Origin: Thermoplasmata archaeon
GTDB taxonomy: Archaea; Thermoplasmatota; E2; UBA202; JdFR-43
Assembly (NCBI GenBank): GCA_021161135.1
Contig: JAGHBD010000032.1
Coordinates: 1-6,555, forward strand
Reading direction: 5' to 3'
DNA length: 6,555 bases
The first letter of the stretch is position 1; every line of letters begins with the position of its first letter. Below are positions 1 through 6,055 of the stretch, piece after piece. Under the pieces are notes generated by a model that searched no databases, had not been told where the DNA came from, and was given only the letters and a program-made list of their open reading frames with translations. The translations under genes were made by a program, and so were the position numbers.

Positions 1-256
1 CGAATAGATAGGTTGTTCCTACATAAATTATCCCATTTTTGTCTATAACAGGAGTGGAAGCATGATATCCAATCTCTCCTATCTCCACTCTCCACAATAT
101 TCCTCCTTTATTTTGACTCGTATCATACTGGCTTACTCCACTGTGCCTCAAATCATGTCCCTGTATTGGCCAAGGAGAATCCTGTAGACCCTGTTGTAAG
201 GATAAAGGCATGAGTAGAATGGTAGCAAAGAGAAGAGCAAGTAATGCTCCTTTCAT
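1..256 (-). CDS. Secreted PQQ-like beta-propeller protein, N-terminal fragment (cut by window edge)
   Basis: Partial gene; only the first 85 codons are in the window and the frame stays open to base 1. The N-terminus (MKGALLALLFATILLMPLSL) is a Sec-type signal peptide: a Lys followed by about 17 hydrophobic residues. The mature part starts with the pattern SPWPIQGHDLRHSG at residues 27-40, then LWRVEIG and STPVIDKNGIIYVGT at residues 67-81. This is the usual opening of exported PQQ-like/BamB-like beta-propeller proteins, where a W-P-x-x-G-H-D-x-R-H-x-G segment precedes repeated 'tPvid.dG.iYvGt' blades. Such proteins are extracytoplasmic scaffolds or binding proteins; the substrate cannot be told from this fragment. 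It is transcribed away from the M28 peptidase gene, with about 165 bases between the two starts. A TATA-like box centred 26 bases upstream suggests a leaderless transcript starting at the ATG. Blade number and any C-terminal domain are outside the window. Confidence 0.8.
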   Translation of the reverse strand, partial: MKGALLALLFATILLMPLSLQQGLQDSPWPIQGHDLRHSGVSQYDTSQNKGGILWRVEIGEIGYHASTPVIDKNGIIYVGTTYLF

Positions 257-277
257 GAAAAATAAATTTTAATGGTT

Positions 278-285
278 ATTTAAAA
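278..285 (-). promoter_or_regulatory. TATA-like box of the propeller gene
   Basis: On the minus strand the sequence reads TTTTAAAT, preceded by A-rich sequence. Its centre is about 26 bases upstream of the ATG at 256, which is where an archaeal TATA box lies relative to a transcription start. There is no Shine-Dalgarno-like sequence next to the ATG, so a leaderless mRNA is inferred. The box is weak compared with the others in this window. Confidence 0.4.
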
Positions 286-362
286 TTTGTTTTGTTATTA
301 ACTTTCTATTGCACTCTTTTCACCTCTTAAGTCATTATGTGCAATTTATTTATTCATTATAT

Positions 363-396
363 ATAATTATATCTTTCGAAATACTTATAATTATAT
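363..396. repeat. Repeated AT-rich element with central palindrome in the divergent promoter region
   Basis: The 10-mer ATAATTATAT occurs at 363-372 and again at 387-396. Between the copies, at 374-381, lies the perfect palindrome TTTCGAAA. The second copy overlaps the TATA box of the peptidase gene. The element could be a regulator site or a duplicated TATA region in the intergenic space shared by two divergent secreted-protein genes. In sequence this AT-rich, short repeats also arise by chance, so function is inference only. Confidence 0.35.
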
Positions 397-398
397 AT
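384..398 (+). promoter_or_regulatory. TATA box region of the M28 peptidase gene
   Basis: Two overlapping TATA-like octamers are visible: CTTATAAT at 384-391, preceded by a BRE-like CGAAATA, and TTATATAT at 391-398. Measured 26 bases from the box centre, they predict transcription starts near 413 and 420. Both fall just upstream of the ATG at 422 and downstream of the alternative ATG at 410, so the promoter favours the ATG at 422 as the real start. Confidence 0.5.
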
Positions 399-421
399 GG
401 AATATAAATATGGTGGTTAAG

Positions 422-2509
422 ATGAGGTGGGAGAAAATTTTAGCCATCTTGGTTTTTATTATGTTGATGCCATTTGTAAATGCTGCTGAACTTGAGGCAA
501 ATGTAATTACTGGAAGCAGCGGTGGCGATAACAACGATATTATGCCTGATTTACAGATAGATGAGGAAGCTGTGAAAGATGCTCTGGTGAGTCTTACAAA
601 TATTGGTAAAGATTATAAATATGGCAGGTGTTTCGGAGAAACGGGAGAAGAGATTGCAAGAAGTTATCTTCTGGAACATCTCCCGAACGCCAAAAAGGTA
701 CCAATAAATACAAAGATAAAAAAATGGATAGATGATGATAGTTACAAACTTATAGTAACGGTAATAAATTTAACAACTGGAAAAATAGAGCCAGGATGGA
801 ACCATACAGAGATTCCATGTTTTCCTCTTATAGGAGCACCAAATGAAACTGTAATTACAACCCATAATATAGAGACCACAGATATTGATGACGGGGAGGA
901 AAATAAAATCATGTTATATGAAAAGAATCCAGAAAACTCTTACGACTATGCTCTCCTCTCACGTGGATGGAAACGTCATGGATTCAGTGCCTTCATATTG
1001 TACGATTCCGGGCATTCAGATAGCGATTATACCTTCTTTATGGCTCCACCATCTGAGATGGCAATAGATGGGATAGAGATAAAAATGCCTATACCTGGTC
1101 TATCAATTCCTGGGAAAGAGGGGAAGGAGCTAAGAAAATTCGTTGAAGATCCACTCAACTATACGGTGAGTATCACCTTTATACAGAAGAATAAATATGA
1201 AGATGTAACCTCTTATAATGTCATTGGGACGATACCCGGTAAGGATCATTCGAAATGTATAGTTATTTCTGCCCACTACGATAGCTGGTGGGGACAGTGT
1301 GCTGTTGATGATGCTTCAGGTGTTGCCGCAATGATAGGAATAGCAAAAGCTTTTGAAAATGCACCTAAGCCTAGATACGACATTAAATTTATTGCTTTTA
1401 CTGGCGAAGAATATTACCAGGTAGGTTCAAAGCAATACAGCGATAATAAGGAAATAGTGGCACAAATCAATGTAGATATGGTTTTTGCAAAGACAGGATA
1501 TCTTACTGCAATATATCGGGTGGACAAAAAGGATTTATTTGATGATGCATTGCAATATGCATCGGAAAAAACGGGAGTCCCCTATACACCTTCCCCTGTC
1601 TGGTTCCTCAAAAAGCAGCCACTAGATATTATAACATCCAACCACGTAAGCCTGGTATATGAAGGATATCCATACTATCATACAACCAGCCCTGATAGAA
1701 CAAAAGGTGATTCAATTGATAAGATCGATTTCTCTAAAATAACTACAGAGGGTAATTTTGTATTGAAGATTGTTGAATGGTTTGCTTATCAGAACAGCCC
1801 CCCATACACTCCATCCAATCCATCGCCCAGTGATGGTGCAACAGTATATGCATCATCATCTACAACTACTTCTTCCAACGAATTATCAACTGATGCCAGT
1901 TCTGTAGATGGTGCCTTAACAGCATCTACTTCATCCTCTACATCTGGAGATACAAATCTTGCAGCAAATTCGGTAGATAGTACTGTTACAACAGCATCTG
2001 CTGATACTGTTGAAACGACTACATCATCTAATGAAATATCATCATCCGCTCAATCACTGGACGCTTATCAGGCAACGAGCTCTACACTCGATGGTATTAC
2101 TTTGAGCTGGAATGGAGGAGACCCAGATGGAGATAACGTTACCTATTACATTTATTTTGGCTCAACATCACCGAGCACTTTAATTGGCACAATTGAAAAT
2201 ACCTGCAGCTATCATTACTCCGCAACATTAACTGCAGGAACAACATATTACTGGAAAGTAGTTGCAGAAGATGAATATGGAGCCGTGATGGAGGGACCAG
2301 TGTGGCATTTTACGGTTTCAAGCAATAACCCTGAACCCACTCCAACACCTACACCAACACCTACCCCAACGGAGACAACAGACACAGTAGATACTACTGA
2401 TGCTTCTGTTGTCTCAACCTCTTCCGATACCTCAGTTACAGCTGATGCTCAGGCAGCGGATGCATCTGTTTCAAAACAGGAGGCAACAACATACAGCACT
2501 GCCACCTAA
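422..2509 (+). CDS. Secreted M28-family zinc aminopeptidase with interrupted fibronectin-type domain and Thr/Ser/Pro-rich tail
   Basis: Probable extracellular metallo-aminopeptidase removing N-terminal residues from peptides. I start it at the second ATG (695 residues). The first ATG, at 410, would add MVVK and lies upstream of the predicted transcript start, while GGTGG at 412-416 lies 5 bases before the ATG at 422. Residues 1-21 are a signal peptide (MRWEK, hydrophobic core, cleavage near VNA-A). A PA-like region covers about 130-255. The M28 catalytic residues are complete: H285-x-D287 (HYDS), bridging D296 in DDASG, E329-E330 (TGEEYY), D352 (NVDMV) and H420 (YYHTTS). The C-terminal fibronectin type III-like domain is split: its first strand is at 462-475, a Ser/Thr-rich insert at about 476-558, and the rest (LSWNGGDPDGDN to WHFTV) at about 559-632. 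A Thr-Pro repeat and a Ser/Thr/Ala tail follow to the end. There is no C-terminal membrane anchor or sorting motif I recognise, so the protein may be released or held by the tail. The Ser/Thr-rich stretches may be glycosylated (inference). Confidence 0.9.
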   Translation: MRWEKILAILVFIMLMPFVNAAELEANVITGSSGGDNNDIMPDLQIDEEAVKDALVSLTNIGKDYKYGRCFGETGEEIARSYLLEHLPNAKKVPINTKIKKWIDDDSYKLIVTVINLTTGKIEPGWNHTEIPCFPLIGAPNETVITTHNIETTDIDDGEENKIMLYEKNPENSYDYALLSRGWKRHGFSAFILYDSGHSDSDYTFFMAPPSEMAIDGIEIKMPIPGLSIPGKEGKELRKFVEDPLNYTVSITFIQKNKYEDVTSYNVIGTIPGKDHSKCIVISAHYDSWWGQCAVDDASGVAAMIGIAKAFENAPKPRYDIKFIAFTGEEYYQVGSKQYSDNKEIVAQINVDMVFAKTGYLTAIYRVDKKDLFDDALQYASEKTGVPYTPSPVWFLKKQPLDIITSNHVSLVYEGYPYYHTTSPDRTKGDSIDKIDFSKITTEGNFVLKIVEWFAYQNSPPYTPSNPSPSDGATVYASSSTTTSSNELSTDASSVDGALTASTSSSTSGDTNLAANSVDSTVTTASADTVETTTSSNEISSSAQSLDAYQATSSTLDGITLSWNGGDPDGDNVTYYIYFGSTSPSTLIGTIENTCSYHYSATLTAGTTYYWKVVAEDEYGAVMEGPVWHFTVSSNNPEPTPTPTPTPTPTETTDTVDTTDASVVSTSSDTSVTADAQAADASVSKQEATTYSTAT
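1862..2065 (+). repeat. Diverged internal repeats within the Ser/Thr-rich insert of the peptidase
   Basis: Two segments align without gaps, 51 codons apart: TTTSSNELSTDASSVDG (1862-1912) and TTTSSNEISSSAQSLDA (2015-2065), with 11 of 17 residues identical. A third, shorter match, AANSVDSTVTTAS, starts at 1961. The shared core is A-x-S-[VL]-D. Codons have diverged between copies, so this is an old duplication or convergence under composition bias, not a recent tandem expansion. The segment interrupts a fibronectin-type domain between its first and second strands. Confidence 0.6.
2342..2371 (+). repeat. 12-bp tandem repeat encoding Thr-Pro dipeptides
   Basis: CCAACACCTACA at 2342-2353 is repeated as CCAACACCTACC at 2354-2365, then a half unit CCAACG. 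It encodes a run of alternating Pro and Thr after the fibronectin-type domain. Pro-Thr runs are common extended linkers or wall-spanning segments in exported proteins. The short tandem unit could change length by slippage without shifting the reading frame. Confidence 0.75.
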
Positions 2510-2528
2510 TCTTTCCTTTTTTATCTTT
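2510..2528 (+). terminator. T-rich tract after the peptidase gene, candidate archaeal terminator
   Basis: Immediately after the TAA stop the coding strand reads TCTTTCCTTTTTTATCTTT, with 14 T in 19 bases. Archaeal RNA polymerase commonly stops at T-rich tracts without a hairpin, and no stem-loop is seen here. The tract ends the peptidase transcript before the separate promoter of the next gene. Confidence 0.45.
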
Positions 2529-2563
2529 GTGGGATAGGGGGTTGTGTTACTTTATAGGCAAAA

Positions 2564-2571
2564 TTTTATAT
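2564..2571 (+). promoter_or_regulatory. TATA box of the unrecognised exported-protein gene
   Basis: TTTTATAT is centred 26 bases upstream of the ATG at 2593, the spacing expected between an archaeal TATA box and the transcription start. No ribosome binding site precedes that ATG, only T-rich sequence. The gene is therefore probably read from a leaderless mRNA of its own and not from the peptidase transcript. Confidence 0.55.
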
Positions 2572-2592
2572 TCGTTTTTTAGATTTTTTACG

Positions 2593-3285
2593 ATGAGGGG
2601 GACATCTATTCTTATTGCTATCATGTTCCTTAGTATACCATTCATCTCTGCAGCACATGAAAATGTAATTGTTTATGTAAGAACATATGGCGGCGATATG
2701 GAAACGAGAACTCTTGCCGCTGAAGATGCAGAAAGAATAAAAATGTTGTTTGAAAAAACAATGGAAAATTTGAATATGCTACCCGCTCTTCTATATGAAC
2801 TGCAGAGGCATGGATTGCTCAATGATGCTGAGAGCATAATAGATGAAATTTATGATATAGCGGCGAATGGAACAAAGGCATGGGAAAGGCTCAATCTAAT
2901 GATGAATGCCTTTTGCTTAGTTGCAGGCTATGGAATAAATTCATGGATTGAAACTCCCACCTCTCTTCTTACCATATTCCTCTACACTTTCTTTGAAAAA
3001 ATTGGTTTCCCATCAATGCTCCTTAAACTTCTTTTCTATTCCATTTATTTCTATGCAATCTTTACACCCAAAATTTATCTTCCCGCCGCCGCCTGGATTG
3101 TGGCAGGCAGCGGGAAAATATGCAGTTTGGGGCTACTCGGCTATCAGAATGTTGGCGTAGAAGATGATGATCTGCCTTCTGTATATATTCTTCTCCGTTT
3201 TGTTGGTGTGGCTGTAACATTTGTATGGAAAGGCTATGAGGAAACTTATGTGGCGGGGGCGACGATGGCAGTGGTGGGAATATAG
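2593..3285 (+). CDS. Unrecognised exported or membrane protein with N-terminal signal peptide
   Basis: I do not recognise this 230-residue protein. The reading frame is open further upstream, to a TTG at 2527. I chose the ATG at 2593 because it begins a clean signal peptide (MRGTSILIAIMFLSIPFISA, probable cut before AHEN), sits 26 bases downstream of a TATA box, and excludes the T-rich tract after the previous gene. Residues 25-40 look like short beta strands (NVIVYVRTYGGDMETRT). Residues 42-100 are charged and probably helical (AEDAERIKMLFEKTMENL and on to KAWERL). Residues 101-185 are strongly hydrophobic with few charges (LLTIFLYTFFEKIGF, LLKLLFYSIYFYAIF), and VYILLRFVGVAVTFVW at 197-212 is another hydrophobic stretch, so several membrane passes are likely. 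The charged helical part would lie outside the cell. The signal peptide end resembles that of the upstream peptidase, so the two may act in the same compartment. No enzymatic motif is visible. Confidence 0.7.
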   Translation: MRGTSILIAIMFLSIPFISAAHENVIVYVRTYGGDMETRTLAAEDAERIKMLFEKTMENLNMLPALLYELQRHGLLNDAESIIDEIYDIAANGTKAWERLNLMMNAFCLVAGYGINSWIETPTSLLTIFLYTFFEKIGFPSMLLKLLFYSIYFYAIFTPKIYLPAAAWIVAGSGKICSLGLLGYQNVGVEDDDLPSVYILLRFVGVAVTFVWKGYEETYVAGATMAVVGI

Positions 3286-3301
3286 CATTGAAACAGAGTT
3301 G

Positions 3302-4594
3302 CTAACAATCAAAATACAATTCGTAGTCTAAATCTGTTATTTCCCTAGAGTATTTCTCTATCTCTTTCTTCTTCTTTTCTACAAACATCTCGATTACAGT
3401 CTTTCCTAAGGAAGATACTAATACCTCGTCATTCAAAAGCTCTTCTATTGCTTCCTGCAAAGTAGATGGTAGTTTTCTTATTTTTCTTTTTTTAACTTCT
3501 CTTTCATCCATTAGATATACATTCTTTTCGAGTGGCTCATATTCAATTTTTTTCTTAATTCCATCAATTCCCGCATATATTATTGCAGCATAAAGAAGAT
3601 AGGGGTTAGCTGCTGGATCAGCACCTCTAACTTCTATATCAGCATCTTTTTTTGCAGGTATTCTTATCAAGCCACTTCTATTATATCTTCCCCACGTAAT
3701 ATAGCATGGAGCTTCAAAGCCCGGAACAAATCTCTTGTAAGAATTTATAGTTGGATTCGCTATTGCTGCAATGCCTTTTGCATGCTCTAAGACTCCACCA
3801 ATAAAATATCTAGCTATCTGACTCAAACGATAATCATCATTCTCATCATAAAAAATATTTTTGTTTCCCTTGAAAAGTTTTATATGCATGTGCATTCCAT
3901 TTCCTGCATCATCTGAAAAGGGTTTTGGCATAAAGGTAACCAAGAAATTATAAAGTTGAGCAATTTCTTTTGATAAATATTTAAAATACATACAAAAATC
4001 AGCAGCTTCAATTGCGTCTAACTCTCTTATCTCTATTTCATGCTGTGTTCGTCCTACTTCATGATGATGATATTTTACATGGTACCCACTCTCTATAAGA
4101 GCTGCAGATAATCTTTTTCTATAGTCCTTTGATTCGTCAATTGGAGGAGGAGCAAAGTATCTATTTTTGTTTGTATAATTTTCATTCACTTCTTTTATTA
4201 CATAAAATTCCATTTCTGGAGAAACTTTTATGTGTGTAAAGCCTTGCCTCTTGAGTTTATTAACTGCTTTTAAAAGAATCTGGCGAGGGCAAGCAGGAAA
4301 TGGCTTTAGGCGGGTATCGTACACATTAGCTATAACTCTCGCCTCATCATTCTCATGTGGTAATTTCAAAAAGGTTTTCATATCTGGCAAAGCTATAAGA
4401 TCCGATTTTTCAACACCTACAAAACCTATGGAGGAGCCATCAAAATTGCAACCATTCCTCATAACTCCTGTGATAAATTCATCGGATGAAAGATGCAGAA
4501 TCCTAAGCCCTCCTATCAAATCTGTAAGATGGAGTTGAACCCATTTTATTTCCTCTTCTTTAATGATTCTCTTTACTTTTTCCTCTTCTCTCAT
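3302..4594 (-). CDS. Glutamine synthetase-family enzyme (type I-like, divergent)
   Basis: Cytoplasmic ATP-dependent ligase of the GlnA superfamily: either true glutamine synthetase (glutamate + ammonia) or a related gamma-glutamyl-amine ligase. I start at the second ATG (430 residues); another at 4606 would add MKTC, but the TATA box places transcription start near 4595 and neither ATG has a ribosome binding site. Both halves are complete. NFDGSS carries the catalytic Asp52. Metal and substrate residues include E127 and E129 (PEMEF), E179 and E186 (HHEV, QHE), H235 (GNGMH), R288 and E294 (SYKR, GFEAP), R306 and R311 (NRSGLIRIP), and E321 and R323 (EVRGADPAANPYL). Departures from textbook GlnA: AGNGMH replaces NGSGMH, so the glutamate-binding Asn is Ala; GFVGVEKSD follows DGSSI with one residue missing, and the Arg used for glutamine feedback in Bacillus (R62) is Gly; HHEVGRTQHE replaces HHEVAPGQHE. 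No adenylylation-type Tyr motif is evident. At 430 residues it is slightly short for the family. It lies directly downstream of the radical SAM gene. Confidence 0.85.
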   Translation of the reverse strand: MREEEKVKRIIKEEEIKWVQLHLTDLIGGLRILHLSSDEFITGVMRNGCNFDGSSIGFVGVEKSDLIALPDMKTFLKLPHENDEARVIANVYDTRLKPFPACPRQILLKAVNKLKRQGFTHIKVSPEMEFYVIKEVNENYTNKNRYFAPPPIDESKDYRKRLSAALIESGYHVKYHHHEVGRTQHEIEIRELDAIEAADFCMYFKYLSKEIAQLYNFLVTFMPKPFSDDAGNGMHMHIKLFKGNKNIFYDENDDYRLSQIARYFIGGVLEHAKGIAAIANPTINSYKRFVPGFEAPCYITWGRYNRSGLIRIPAKKDADIEVRGADPAANPYLLYAAIIYAGIDGIKKKIEYEPLEKNVYLMDEREVKKRKIRKLPSTLQEAIEELLNDEVLVSSLGKTVIEMFVEKKKKEIEKYSREITDLDYELYFDC

Positions 4595-4615
4595 GCAAGT
4601 TTTCATACGCCAGGA

Positions 4616-6055
4616 TTATATATTTTTTGTGCAAATTTGCTTTATCGCCGTCAAATATTCTGCCTTATTGTATATGCAGCCGGGATCAGGCATTAAATAA
4701 TCGTTGAAATAGCCATATGCCCTTGCCCTGCACCCTCCACAATAATATCGATACTTACATGAGCCACATTTCTTTATGATATCTTTATTTCGCAACTCCT
4801 CCAGAATTTTGTTATGTCTCCATATTTCTTCAAAATCATCCTCAAGTATATTGCCTATTTTTAATGGAAAGAAAACGCATGGTTGCAAATCGCCATTGGG
4901 TTCCATTGCAAGATAAAAACGACCTGCACCACATCCGCCTATAAATTCTGCTAAGCTAATAAGCTGCCCATGCAACTTTGGATTGTAAAAGTGAGTTGGC
5001 ACAACAACTTCATCGCTTCTTTCCTTTTCTTCCTCCTGAAGAGCAACTCTTGCAAATTGTGGAGCAGTCGAAAGTAATTGCACCTTCGCCGTCTTAGAGC
5101 GATTCCAGAGCATTTTGAGCAACTCTTCTCTTTCTTCTGGCGAGAGGTCATTTTCAACTATAAACTTTCCTCTCCCTGTTGGAACAAAATTGAAAACCAT
5201 AAACCAATTAACGCCGAGCTCTTCGCACAAATCAATAATTTCTGGAATTTGTTTGTAATTAAAGCGGGTTGCAGTTGTCGAAACCTCAACGAAAAATCCC
5301 TCCTCCACACAATTTTTTATTCCTCTCACTGTTCTTTCAAAAGCTCCTTTCACACCCCTAAATTCATCATGCACTTCCGCTGTTGCTCCATCAAGACTGA
5401 TCTGAACAAACTGTATGCCCGCTTCCTTCATCTTTCTTGCCATTTCTTTTGTTATCAGTGTGCCATTCGTTGCCATTGCAACATACATCCCTTTATCAGC
5501 AGCATATCTTGCAAGCTCAAAAATATCTCGCCTAACTAACGGCTCGCCACCAGAAAAAGCCAGAATCGTCACTCCTGCTCTCGCCATCTTATCTATCGCC
5601 TGCTTCGCCTCCTCCGTGTTCATCTCGTCCTCTCTTTTCTTTCCCGACGTAGAATAGCAGTGTTTGCACCTTAGATTACAAGCTGTAGTTACATCCCACA
5701 CGACTTGATAGGGCGCACCTGCCGTAAATGGGCGACGCACCCCAAAATATGCAATGCCCTTGACTGTTGAAGCAAGCGCCTTAGCCCAATATGAATCTTT
5801 AAATTTCTCCTTCACCTCTTCCTCACTCAATCCAAACGCTTCTCCTCCCTTCACAAGCACTCTCCTGATGATTTTTTCTGCTACCCTGCAGGCAAGGCAG
5901 GCATCTTCTCTTTTTCCAGTGTACAGTTCAATTGCCACCTCTATTCTATTTTTCCCGTCTCTTTCACAATACACACTCATTGATTTGAGTATGCTTCTAG
6001 TAACTGGATTGCCAATTGTGGATTTTAATATTGAAACTGCTGTTGCCGTTTTCAT
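4616..6055 (-). CDS. Radical SAM/SPASM protein, AhbC/AhbD-like, with N-terminal Cys-containing extension
   Basis: A 479-residue iron-sulfur enzyme that should cleave S-adenosylmethionine to start radical chemistry. The radical SAM core has the cluster motif C126-x3-C130-x2-C133 (CNLRCKHC) followed by SGGEP at 168-172. The C-terminus is a full SPASM-type set of seven Cys (C375, C393, C430, C433, C439, C442, C460) able to hold two auxiliary 4Fe-4S clusters. The pattern GGCGAGR, PCVFFP, CGGCRARAYGYF, DPGC matches the archaeal haem-pathway enzymes AhbC (12,18-didecarboxysirohaem deacetylase) and AhbD (Fe-coproporphyrin III decarboxylase) and unassigned relatives. Those enzymes are, as I recall, under 400 residues; this one has about 115 extra N-terminal residues with C30 and C53-x2-C56, so I treat it as a distinct subfamily with unknown substrate. 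A GGAGGG ribosome binding site six bases before the ATG fixes the start, and the ATG overlaps the regulator stop codon. A peptide-modifying role is the alternative, but no precursor peptide is visible nearby. Confidence 0.88.
   Translation of the reverse strand: MKTATAVSILKSTIGNPVTRSILKSMSVYCERDGKNRIEVAIELYTGKREDACLACRVAEKIIRRVLVKGGEAFGLSEEEVKEKFKDSYWAKALASTVKGIAYFGVRRPFTAGAPYQVVWDVTTACNLRCKHCYSTSGKKREDEMNTEEAKQAIDKMARAGVTILAFSGGEPLVRRDIFELARYAADKGMYVAMATNGTLITKEMARKMKEAGIQFVQISLDGATAEVHDEFRGVKGAFERTVRGIKNCVEEGFFVEVSTTATRFNYKQIPEIIDLCEELGVNWFMVFNFVPTGRGKFIVENDLSPEEREELLKMLWNRSKTAKVQLLSTAPQFARVALQEEEKERSDEVVVPTHFYNPKLHGQLISLAEFIGGCGAGRFYLAMEPNGDLQPCVFFPLKIGNILEDDFEEIWRHNKILEELRNKDIIKKCGSCKYRYYCGGCRARAYGYFNDYLMPDPGCIYNKAEYLTAIKQICTKNI
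4617..4626 (-). promoter_or_regulatory. TATA box of the glutamine synthetase-family gene, inside the end of the radical SAM gene
   Basis: The minus strand reads AAAATATATA, centred about 27 bases upstream of the ATG at 4594. It overlaps the last codons and stop of the radical SAM gene. Together with the absence of a ribosome binding site, it suggests the gene can be transcribed alone as a leaderless mRNA, though read-through from the operon is possible. Confidence 0.5.

Noticed and set aside
257..421. RNA gene or riboswitch in the divergent intergenic region
   Set aside because: The stretch is very AT-rich with no stable stem-loop or tRNA-like pattern that I can see; promoters explain it.
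2342..2371. Tandem 12-bp units as a CRISPR-like or mobile repeat
   Set aside because: They are in frame, encode a Thr-Pro linker and have no spacers.
2527..2592. N-terminal extension of the unrecognised exported protein from a TTG codon
   Set aside because: It overlaps the T-rich tract and the TATA box, lacks a ribosome binding site and hides a good signal peptide beginning at 2593.
5078..5539. 153-codon open frame on the plus strand opposite the radical SAM gene
   Set aside because: It is antisense to a gene with complete conserved motifs, has no family features and no promoter or ribosome binding site of its own, and its composition is what the opposite strand of a coding region gives.
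4616..6055. Naming the radical SAM gene ahbC or ahbD outright
   Set aside because: The C-terminal Cys pattern fits the family, but the N-terminal extension and lack of haem-pathway neighbours make a specific enzyme name unsafe.
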